Assembly (NCBI RefSeq): GCF_027409185.1
Contig: NC_084462.1
Span: 157,467,490-157,531,489 of the forward strand
Length of the DNA: 64,000 nt
DNA from: Cynocephalus volans
Taxonomy: Eukaryota; Chordata; Mammalia; Dermoptera; Cynocephalidae
Direction: 5' to 3'
The notes under the pieces were generated by a model that worked only from the letters and a program-made list of their open reading frames with translations, was not told where the DNA came from and searched no databases. Positions 21,901 to 33,900 of the stretch are shown one piece after another; the stretch's first letter is position 1; every line of letters starts with the position of its first letter. The position numbers and the translations under genes are program-made.

Positions 21901-24900
21901 GCTTATTTTCATCCTTTCATATATATTAATATAATTCCATAATTCTAAATATTCTATAATCCTATGAATTTTTCACTTTACACTGTTTTTGCTATATCCC
22001 ACAAATATATGGCATTTTCACTATTGTTATTTTCTAGATATTCTACAGTTTCAGCTTAAATTCCCTCTTTTACCCAAAAGTTTAAGTGTCCAGAAATTAA
22101 AATAGAAGTTTTAATTTCTATTTTTATTGCATGTGCTTCATGGTATAACACATGGTCAATTCTTAAGAATGTCCTGTGTATTCTTAAAAATTCTTTAAAA
22201 AATTCTTTGCTTTCAATGTTCAGAGTTTGAATATATCATCAGATTTACCACACAACATGTTACTTAGATCTTTTTTAGTTATCTTTTATCCACTTGATCT
22301 GTTGTGGACTGAGAAAGACGAATTAAGACTTTCTACCGTTAGTTATTTTCTGACTATTACTCCTTGTTACAGCTTATGGTTGTACTTTGTTATTGTTGAT
22401 GTGATGTTATTTGGAGCATAAACATCCATAACACTAATATTTTTATTTTGAGTTACATCCTTTACCATTAGAATATGCCAGAAAAATCACAGTGGCCAGC
22501 AGATCTTAAAAATGGTTTCCCTCAACACTAGGTTCTGCCAATGTAGCACTGTGTACAAACAGCACTGCTCTGGCAGTTACACAGGACTCAAGGGCTCCAC
22601 CTGTTCTCCAGGTCACCTGGGACACAGCTACCTCTACATGAACTACAACATCTTCCTGGGCCCATTCAGCATTGGTAGTAGCCAAACAAGGAAGTTCTTC
22701 TGCAAGTACTTGGGAAGAGGATCCAGAGTTGTGTCACACACATGGGCCAGTGGAGAGGGTGCATTCAGAACTTTCCTGCTTTAAAACTGACCACACGGCC
22801 TTTGCTGTGTGACCTTCTGATAAGTTTCTTAACTAGTGGTTTATAAACCTCACCCACTAGCAGTTGTTTCTTCCTGTAATGCACTAAATTGGGCATATGG
22901 TTTGCTCTTATTTGTTAAAAGACCTGAAGCCCCAAGATTCAGTGTAAACATGCAAGTGCCCATGAGAAAGCAAACACAATAACTCCTTTTAGTGTCTATT
23001 GCTATGGTCTGAATGTTTATGCCACCACTCCCCGCCCCACCCTCCCAGTTCATATGTTGAAATCCTAACCCCCAAGGTGATGGTATTAGGAGGTGGTATC
23101 TTTGGGAAGTGATTAGGTCCTGAGTGTGAACTGGGATTAGTGCCCTGTGAAAGAGGCCCAAGAGAGACCCCTTGCCCTTTCCACCATGTGAGGACACAGT
23201 GAGAAGAAACTGTCTATGAACTGGGAAGTGGTGTCTTCCAGACACCAAATATCCGGAGCCTTGATCTTGGATATCCTAACCTCCAGAATGAGAAATAAAT
23301 TTCTGTTATCTAAAAGCTACCCAGCTTATGGTATTTTGTCATAGCAGCCTAAACAGACTAAAACAGTGTAGTGTCCTTAAAAATCATATGACAAAAAATA
23401 AATCATTAATGACTGAAAATATTAACAAGCGAGGGACTTGATATTTCAATGCTCTACTTACAAACTATTCTGTCACAAACGGAGTTGGAAAGAATGAGAA
23501 TCACAATGTTTTTTATTACACAACTTGGATGATGTGGAATTCTCCACCAAGAGCAATGTCAGCTTATGGGAAAATGAGACAATCACTACCTAGCACTGCA
23601 TCTCCCTTTGGATCTAGAGGCCCCGCATTAAAGCTAGTGTCAAGTTGGCATGTTTGATATGCACAGTTGGGTTGGATGACTCTGGCATTGACCTGGAAAT
23701 ATTATTTGTTAGCATACCTGAACAGATCCTCTAGAAAAAGGAATGCACTCACTATGATCTCCTTGTACACACTTAATTCTTTCGACTAATAGCCTCTAAA
23801 TAGTCATAGTTTTTTAGATTTGGAATCTTTAAAAGAGATTCTTCAGGAGCATGTTCAGCCCTGGGTACTGGCACTGAACAAATGGAAGGACACATTCACA
23901 GTATGTAATAGATGGATGTTCACCCAAATTTGATCTCAATTTTGAAAATATTGTTGTTTTGCGTTGTTAGTGAACTGGATGTCCTCCCAATGGAACAATT
24001 CTTTTCTACTAACAAAATGATTGCCGGTATATATTTTAAAGATTTTTGGTTTAATTTTGTTATCAAATTGAAATGTTATTTTACAGCACTGATTTTTAAA
24101 AACAATCTATTCTTAATATGAAATTACCTATGTGGCATCCTGTTACTGTTTAACTTGAGGATTTTGTAATCTTAAAACATTGAGCCACCGCTGCCCTGCC
24201 TGAGCCCAACAGATACCAGCACTTATCCCCAGTTCCTGGCACATGCTACTCACTCAATACATGGTGGCCACTGTTACTATTATTGCTATTGCCACAGCTG
24301 TAATAATACTTCAGCTTTGCAATTAAAAAAAAAAAAAATGAGCCACTGAAATGTTTGCTGCTTTATGTAAAATGCCAATTCAAATTAAATTCCTACAACT
24401 AAAAAAAATTCAGTGCTCACCACCAGTCCTTTTACTATGTATAGTTTCCCTATCCATTGCTTGGTTGCCTTCTAGTAGTTTCTTCAAGAAGGGCTGCTGG
24501 TTGGGTATAAAATTCTTTCCTTGAAGTCTTGATCCACTGTCTTCTAGAGTTGCATGTCAATGTTAAGAAGTCTTATGCCAACCTGATTACTGTTAAACTT
24601 AAAAGTAGCTCAATCGTTTAGCTCAACTGCCCAAAGGATTTTCTTTATCTTTGTCTTCAAGTAACTTCACTAAGATGTCTTTGTGTTGGATCTCCTACAC
24701 ATTTTTTACTGAGACATGATATGTCCTCTTGATCGGAAGATTCAGATCTTTTCCTTTTGGGAAAATCTTCCTTGAATCATATCTTTAAATATTTCCTTTG
24801 TGCCATTAAATTGGTTTTCTTCTTTGTGAACTCCTAGTATGTGTATGCTGGATCTCCTTTATCTCTCACTACTGTAACTTCTCTCTAATCCTTTTTATCT

Positions 24901-27900
24901 TTTTATTTCCTTTCATTTTGCTTGGTTTTTTGTTTTGTCTTGGTTTGGTTTCCTGGCCTCTGTCGCTTGCCTTATTTTCAGCAATCTATTCTCTCTCGTG
25001 CTGCATCCAATTTTGTCTTCATTTCTTATAATGTTTTTATTTCCTATTCTACTTCTTTTGAACTCTGTAGCTTATATTTCATCTTCTGATGTCTTGCCAT
25101 GTACCTGAACTTATTTCATACAGGCAGTTATTTTATTTTTGTGGTTTTCTTTTATAAAGGCAATTGCTTCATTTTTTTTTTTTTTTATTCAGAGGGAAAC
25201 AATCACAATTTCCACATGCTTCATGGCAACAATGTTTATCTTTGAGGTTAAGTATTCTTTATCTCCCTTTTGCTTTTCCATTCCTTCTTCCTTTTTTCCT
25301 TGCGTTATTTTAGTACAGATCCCATGCTGTTCCTTTTGGGCAAGCCCAGCTCAGTTGAGATTTTTCTGCACCAGCTATTTGTACAAAGTTTATATAAGGG
25401 AAGGACTAGGTGCATATTCCAAGTAACAGGAATTTTCCTTATGACACAGGGTTATGTATAAGTCTTTTCAACCTTTAATTCTCCCCAGCCAAAAGAGATA
25501 TGCACCTCTATAAATACTTTACCTCTCCTTTACCCCTTGAACAGGCTGATTAATGCAAATATGGCTTGATTCCCTGATTAATCTTTCTTCCATTGCCTCT
25601 TAGGATCAAAGCAGATCCAGAGGTTCTCCCATCACCACCTGTGCATTCTACTCTTGTTTGAAAAAAAAGAGATTTTGGTTTTGTGCCTCAAGGTACACTC
25701 CTCACCTTGGAGAAATATACTCTGCTGATTCTTTCTGAGACCCATACAGCCCAAAGATAAGTCTCTCCATATTTCCTTGGGTACTCCTAAACGATGTCCA
25801 GTGCTTCTTGCAGCCACTCCATCTGTCTTGTGGCTCATGGTTTCAGAACTTCAGATCTCCTAGTTTTGTCAAAGATGGAGTTCGCATTTCTTTCGTCTAT
25901 TATCCTTGTTGCTTTGGAGTGGTTTCAGAGACAAGAAGGGGAGAATGTCAAGTATACATTCAATATGGAAGTTCTCAGTAGGAGCAAGTTTTTATTACAA
26001 CCAGGATCTCTGTCACCTTATGATTTTTGAAGCCCCATCATATGTATCTTCTCCCTTATATATGCTGTACACATGCTAGTTATTAGCAACTTGAGTCTTA
26101 AAAGGTTAGTGGCTTATTTGAGGTCTCAGAGCTAGTTAGAACCCAAGTCTCTTGATTCCTGGGCCAGTGCTCTTACCACATTGCACATTCATGCATGCAT
26201 ATGACCACTGAACTACACTGATCTTCCTTCTAAGTATATTTATTGCCAGAAGCTGATCTCTAAGAATCATATTTAGAAAAGAATAGGAAAACATATAACT
26301 GACAGATATCAGGGGTGAGGAAGAAAGAAGATCAAGAAAATAGGTTTAGTTCTCATTACCTGGCTTAGTGTCTGTCACTCCTTCCATGAGAACCAATCCT
26401 ACAGGTCGCTGACAAGCAATGTTGCAGAAGCGGAAACGTAACAGGAAGTTTCGGCCATACTTACGTCTTTCTGTAAACCAGGAAAGGCAACAGTGAAAGA
26501 AAGGAAAAGAAGCCACGTGCTGAGACCTCCTTAGTACCAAGAAGCTTCCAGCAAAGGAACACTGAAGAAGTCTGGCTCTGAAGACGAGATTTTTCAATGG
26601 CTATGGTTTAAAGTTGTCCATCTCACTGGGTGACCACAGGGAAGTCAGTGAGAAAAACAGAGGGACTCGCTAAGAATTGAGGGGATTATACTTTTTCTTG
26701 TGATTGAGGCACCATCTTTCTCCCAAAATGGGCATGAAGACACAGCCAACCAAAAATGTGACATATGCTCACCTGATCTCTTGGGGTGACAGGAGGTGAC
26801 ATATTGACAGCAATCAGTGATGCCCAGGGTGCTGGGCCACAGTGGGGCTTGCAGCTTCCTCTGATAAAGCTGATGGGAGAAGTCTTCCTGTCCAGATACC
26901 TACAAGGAAAGAGCAGAGTGGGAATGCGGAAACCAAGACAGGAAAAAGGAAATAACAGCCCACGTTTTGGGACATGTGGACAAATGCAAACACACACATC
27001 ACACACTACATACATGGTATAGCAAGCCATGTAAGTCTCAAGGGAAGGTTAAAAATAAGGACCTAATTAAAACCATTACTTTTTCACTACAAACAGTGAA
27101 ATGTCCATGAGACAGGAATGAGAGGTCAGAGTGAGGTATGTGAGTCAGGGAGAACAGAACTGTATGAACATGTGGTCCCCTAAATTTCACTTCAGAAAAA
27201 TCTACACAATTCTCCACAGGGAATATCAGCTCTCAGGGGCTTTCGCTTACGATGGGAAAAGGTTTATCCTGATTTTTGGATCTTCTGGATCAAGGTCTAA
27301 TATCTTGAGCCTATTATTGGGAAACCACAGGGTCAAACCAAATGGGAAATGCACCAAAGCACTTTACCGTATCTATGTCACCATCCTCGGTCAAAGCCAA
27401 TGAGCAGCCTGGGAATGGACAGAACGTAGTAGGGGAAACATTCGGCAACATCAGTCATCTGCATATCTCCAACATGTGTAGCAAAATTCTCTTTATTTCA
27501 TTTAACAACAACAAATATTTGAATGCCAACTGTGTGCAAGACACTGGCTAAGTGTTGGGAATAGAGGAATGATGGACACAATCCTTCTGCCCTTAGAGGG
27601 CATCAATTTTCAATATATCATCTGAAGACAGACAGACCTGGAATTTAATGGCATTTAATAGGTGTGTGACTCTGGGCAAATTAGTTAACTCTCTTGGGTT
27701 CAATATCCTGAAATATACTGAAAAATAGGACAATAATACATGTACAATTAAGAATCTTAATAATACTCACTACCAATTATGGACTGCTTCCTTTGAACCA
27801 GGTACAGGAAAACACTTTTCACGCATTATTTTATATAGTCCACCCCCAAATCCCCCAAAACCCCTCTGAAGCAGATCCCATTATATCCCCAATGTACAGA

Positions 27901-30900
27901 TGAGGCTATTGGGGCTTACGAAAGTTAAATAACTTGCCCAAGGTGTCAGAGCAGGGATTTGAACTCAGGACTGTCTGGTTTCTAAGCCAAGTTCTGTTAT
28001 GCACTATGTCTAATAGTGTCTGTCACATGGTAGGCACTCAATAAGTTCTTTTTCCCACTCTCTGAGCTCCTTGAGTATAGCTCCTTTACTGTACGATGAT
28101 GCCTTTCTCTGCGCACACGGCAACTAGGACATCATTGGCACTCCACTAACCTGATTAAAATAAAAGCCCAAAGGGCTTGACAATAAATCAATCATTTTGT
28201 GTCTTTTCTCCATTGTGACTTGCCAAAAGTTAAGCCATAAGTTGGATCAGCAGGAGCAAAACAGAGGAACAAAAAGATTAAGGAACATATAAAGAAATCA
28301 GCCCAAATTCATAAAGCATAAGATATCTATGCTATCAATATTCAACATTTAAAAGGACTGAGATAGATCTATATGCAAATTGTTGAGTAAAAAAAAAAAA
28401 GCTACAAATGACACACACAGTAGTATATCATGTTTATAAAACACACATGATAGAGTACATATTGGCTATTATAAGCAATCACAGCATAGTATTTGAGGGC
28501 AAGAGCTCTGGTCAGACTATCTGGTTACAAATCCTATCTGGTTCCACCACAAATTACCTAGAGCAAATTACTTAACTTCTCTGTGCCTTAGTTTCCTCAT
28601 ATATAAAATGGAAGCACTGATAGAAATTGTGAAAATTAATTATTTAATACATGAAAAGTACTTAAAATAGTCCTGGTACATAGTAAGTGCTTAACAAATG
28701 TAATTTTGATTATAACATTATAGGATATAGATGCCACCATAAATGCATAGAAAATAATCTGGAAAAATACCACCAAACTTAGAACAGTCATTACTTGACT
28801 CTATAAGGAGAGGGTAAGGAATGTAGGCAACAAAGGCAGCTTTTGCCTTATTTTATGATGTTCGCATCCTTGCAAAAATGTACTTATGTTACGTGTAAAT
28901 TAAAAATTAATAATAAAAACTGAAAAGGATTCCAATATACCAAAGGTACTCACAACTTTCTAACTTACAGGGTTGGGCAGCAGATATTCAACATAACAAT
29001 AAAAAGCAGGAGGGAACCAGAACAGAGGTAACCGAGGTCCCTGCCACAAAAGCAGCACTGGATACCAACACCCGAATCTCTCCCTAGCTGTATTCCTACC
29101 CCCAAAGGGGCCACTCCTATTTCACCTTCCAGGCTGGCATCCCATGGTACTGGAGCTCTCCGTCCCGGATGAAGTTGTAGAGAGGTGAATCAGGAACAGA
29201 GTTCAGGTCCCCGCACAAGATGATGGGGCAGTGGTTGCCATCTGACAACCTGGCCACCTTGTCCACTTCTGCCAGGAGAATGGCCATCTGGGCCAGCTTG
29301 ACATCACCCCGGCGTGGGTTATACAGGATATGGGTATTTGCTACACACAGAGGGGCCACTGAGACTTGCCCCAGGCCTTCTGGGACTAGTGGCTGCAGCA
29401 ACAACACTAAGCCCACGTTGTCCCGATTGAGAAGCTCCAAGCCAGGCCGGAAGTACTCCACGGGGCTGGCGCAGAGCAGACGGAATCTAGTGGGCTTGTA
29501 GCAGACAGCACAGCCATCTGTTTTACACCCCGTCCTCCGCTTGTAGAAACAGGTAAAGCCTGCAAGCAAAACCCCACCAAGGGCATAGGTTAGAGTCCTT
29601 AAAGCCTGAATCACTTCTAACCAGTGGCAGCAGCCCAGGTGTGTGCACCTAAGGCACTGTTCTGCTGCTCAGTAAGGGGAGCCCTTCCCCTTGCCACTTC
29701 CCTGGTTCTGCAGAGATTCCCTTATAGTTATAACCAGATGACAGAGGGGCTGGAGGGGGAAGAAGGGAGGGAAGGGTATGAAGCAATATAACATGATAGG
29801 AAGAGCATGTGATCTAGAGTCAGACGTTAGAGTCCTAGTTCTACACCTAATAGCTTTGTAGCTTTGTGATTTTGAGCAAGTAACACAAATTTTCAGAACC
29901 TCAGTATCTTCATCTGTAAGATGGGGATAATAACACTTAGCTTCATTGGGCTGGTTACTTTAAGGATTAAATGGCACTGTATATCAGAATTGCTTTAAAA
30001 ACTGCAGAACTCTACTTTTTCTCACCCAAACATGGAAGGAGCTAGCTCACAGGTGAGGCTGAGGGTTGACAAAGACAAAAGAAAAGGTGTCTTCAGAAGA
30101 GAGTAGTCAGAGTGGTAGGAAGAAAGGCTGGAAACATGCCAGAGAGCCACATTACCCATCATTCGCAGAGAAGGCTCTAGTTGCTCCCAGTAATGATCTT
30201 CCTGGACTTCCTGGAGACACAGGATCTGGGAAATTGACAAGAAAACCAATCACTCCAGAGTGCTGGAATATGACTCCCACTTCGGCAGGCACTGACGCCA
30301 GGTGGGAAGCTACTGTGGATCTCAGATAGGGTCACCCTGAAAAGTCCCACAGGGCTGACTCTTCCCAGTCACCAACAGCAAGAACAAGCCCAGACTTAGG
30401 CTGAGGAGAACAGATATATGCATGCACTGGATTTTCCTGCTCCTTGAATCCCTTAAGTCTCCCTCCCTGCATAAAGGTGCTGGAAAGTGCACACCGAGGG
30501 AGATTCTTTTCAGCATCTGCCCAAAATTCAGTGGCTCCAGGCAGGCAAGCTCCAGCCCTAGGCAGGACTCCAATCATCTGAACAACTATGGGGTTGAACT
30601 CATCTTCTAAGAGCACTGGGAAACAGCCCAGCTCCGTGCCAAAGCAAGATGGCACTTCCCCCCTTCACTCACATCCGGGTCCCAGTGCTGGAACTCCTGC
30701 ATGAGGTTGGCAAAGCGATAGTTCCAGTTTAGGATGTCCGGATGGCAATGCAGATAGAGCTCTGAGCTCTGCTGCATCAGGTCCTGAGCCAGGATGTTAT
30801 AAGACATCAGGGTGAACTGGAACTGAAGGCTGTCCCCTGCCTCCAGGCCCTGAGCATCTGGCTGGCTGGAGAAATCTTCCCATTCTCGCCACAAAATTTC

Positions 30901-33900
30901 TGCAAAGGCATTAGAGGAAGAGTTTCATGACAAATACATGTTATCCAAAAGCCCCACCATCTCCACTCCTGACTCAGTAATATTATGCCTGAGGTTGCTT
31001 TTTCCATTTTCCCTCTCATCCATCCCTCTCTGGGGATTTGAGCAGCACTCTAAGGACATTCGTCAGACTAGACAGTAAGCTCCATAAAGCCTGAGACGAT
31101 TTTGGCCTGCTCACCACTGCATCACCAGCACCTAGCAGATACTCAGTAAATATTTATAGGATGACAATTTCTCACTTTTGATAAATCCATGAGTCTCTGA
31201 AGAATCACTCAGATGGGTGTGCTTAACAGTCACCTGAGGCTAAAGACATTTCTAGAGTTAATTTCAGCTTTGGGTGTTTTCTGACCTCTAAACCTGGAAA
31301 AGTCTATGTGGCTAGAGATGACAAAGTGTCCTTCATCTTCCCTATGGCACAGGGCAGCATAGTGGATTACAAACCTACATGAGCCACAGAACACTTTCTT
31401 CAAATTTTAATGGACTCCCAATATGTAACACAAATAAAACTGGAGTTATTCTGGTTGAGGTAGAGAGTGGAGGCCCTGAGACTTCTCCACCCCTATCCCC
31501 TTCAGAGAAACAGCATTGGAGAATCAGAACTAGGGTCTGGTTTCAGTTCTTTCACTACCTAGCTGTATGGACCTTAGGCATGTCCTCCTACCTCTGCACT
31601 GTGGTTATTTCATCTGTTAAGACATTGGGCCGGATGAGATGATACGAAAGACCCCTCTTGATCTGACAATATGAGATTCTCAGAAAAATAGAATCCAGTG
31701 GCAGAGCTTCTCACCAGAGAATCTTCCCTTTGGCAATGGCTGTGCCCACCCAAGACAACCTGCTGCCCTGGTTCATTCAGCCAGTTGTCAGACTCACCAT
31801 GATATGGTATTTCCATTGGGGGAGGCTGCAACTGCCCCAGGCCCTCAAATGGCCAGACAGGAGCCTCTCCCCAGGGCACAGGCTCAGGTGCCATGCTCCA
31901 GGCCATCACCGCAGGGTCTTCTCCCCACTGCTCTGCGGCCAGGGCGCCCATTGGGAGGACAGCACAGTCTGCATACTGGGGACCTGTCTGTATAGGGACA
32001 GCTGCCCACACAGGGCCCTCGACCTCTGGCAGTGGCTCCTCCCCTAGCACCTCAGGGAAAGGCTCGTCCAGGTTCTCTGCTGCCCGCATGTCACTCAGCT
32101 GCCTGCTGGACCACTTGTCCTCGGAAGCAGCATCCTGTTCTCTGGGATTATCCATCAGGAGTGCCAGGCTGCTCTGGGCTAGTCCCTTATCTGCAAGGGG
32201 ACCCTCACTTGCAGTTGAGAGCACCTGGCTTGACCCTTCTTCTCGCCACTGCTGCAGCAGGCCCTCACACTCCTCCTGGTCAGGGCCCCGAGGGGCCATG
32301 GCAAAGTTGCCCTCTACCTGGGGGGATGAGCTCTTCGCCAAGACAGCATTTTTTCGACATGTGAAGAAAGCATCTAAGAGAAAAGCCAAAATATCATATT
32401 ATATAAGAAGACAGCATCACCCAACCCAGGTTCTTCTCCCAGCTAGAATGTAAGCCCCATATGAGCAAGAACCATATCCACCTTGCTCATCACTGTACCA
32501 TCAGTGAGTCTGCCCACCTTAATGCCTGGAACATCATCACCATCAGAGTACTTACTATGTGTCAGGCACTATGCTAAGTGCTTTACAAATAGTAGTTAAT
32601 TTACATGGTAGGGACCTGATAAATATTCAGTGCATGAATGAAAGAATGGCTTTCATTCAATCTAGGACATAGACAGGCACATATAAACCATAACCTTTTT
32701 ATCTGCAGGTTAAGACTACTATTAACATCAACTCTCTGGTTCTAAGAACCACATTACATTGGAACCAGCACTTAACTATGAATCAGAACTGTCTGTTATG
32801 GTCTAGGACTGAAATTAACAAAACTAACTGACCTTGAACAATGTCCCTAGTCAGATGGACTCACTCTTCACTGGAAAATGCAGACAAGAGAAGTCTGAAC
32901 TAGACAGTCTCCAAGAGCTTTTCTAGTTCTATAAATCCCCTAATGTATGAATGCATTTCAAAAGAAAATGTCCTAAAGTAGACAGTCTCAAAATTATACG
33001 AATTACTTCTCGGCAAAGTCCCTTGAGACTCTTCTCAAAGCTATTTATTCTACTCACAAAATCTTCAATAAACTTCATTGTCTGCTTTCCCATTCCACAA
33101 TACATCAGAACCAGTAAGTTAGAAGGTGCCAACAATTGACATAAGAGATGGCTGTCATCTCTCTGCTACAGAAGCCACAAATGAAAGCCAAAAGGCAAGA
33201 AACAGGCGGGAAAGACTCTAAAATTAGAGCCCCCAAACTCCAAGTATTTTGGTGACAGCAAACAACCCCCATACACTAAATCACTTATTTACAGCACAGG
33301 ACAAGTGATATGGGCGATGTTGACCCTCAATCACTAGAAGCAATTTTTTTTTAAGGCAAGAAAAACTTTAACATGATTCAAATATTGAAGGATGGCTCAA
33401 ATATCATGTTTATGGCCTATGTGAATTTATGTTCCTATAAACCAGTGGTTTTTAACTGGGTTGATTTTGCCCTCAGGGGATGTTGTGAACTGATGGAATC
33501 ATGTCCCCCAGAATTCATATATCAGAAGCTTAATTCCCACTGTAACTGTTGAGAGTGGGAAATAATTTAAAGGTAGGGACTTAAGCGGTGATTAGATTGT
33601 AGGACCATGCCGTAATGAATGGATTAATAATGGTGGTCAGGGTTGTGGTTCAGAGGGCTTCAAAAGAAGAGCATGAGAGGTTAGTCTCTCTCTGCTCTTC
33701 CATTTTCTGCCATGTGAGACCCCTGGGTCACCGTCACCATCACTAAGACCCTCCCCAGATGTGTTTCCTGGACTTTGGACTTCCCAACCTCTGAAACTGT
33801 AAGCAATAAATTTTGTTTTCTTTGTAAATCACCCAGTTTCAGGTATTTTATTATAAGCAACAGAAATGGACTAATACAGGGGACATTTAGCAACATCCAC

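Larger units (their letters stand above)
17508..26359 (-). other. ANGEL1 intron 7, dominated by LINE-1
   Basis: Holds an AT/TG microsatellite-like tract (17895-17975), a sense L1 3' half (18000-20033), an antisense L1 ORF2 block (20165-22440), an unassigned GC-richer block (22490-22790), an MLT1 LTR (23000-23365) and antisense L1/HAL1-like sequence (about 24440-25500). 23370-24400 and 25500-26100 show no clear identity to me. Confidence 0.65.
26900..29125 (-). other. ANGEL1 intron 5 with L2 and MIR copies
   Basis: Contains L2 (about 27485-27610), three MIR copies (27620-27765 sense, 27765-28010 antisense, 28470-28720 sense) and an A-rich tract at 28389. The remainder shows nothing I can name. 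Confidence 0.55.
30226..31797 (-). other. ANGEL1 introns 2-3 with minor repeats
   Basis: Around exon 3 (30673-30899). An L2 3' end is seen at about 31065-31165 and a MIR at about 31505-31650. No other feature seen. Confidence 0.5.

Noticed and set aside
31893-32453. 186-codon plus-strand frame opposite ANGEL1 exon 2
   Set aside because: Antisense shadow of a GC-rich coding exon; it has no domain and no splice support.
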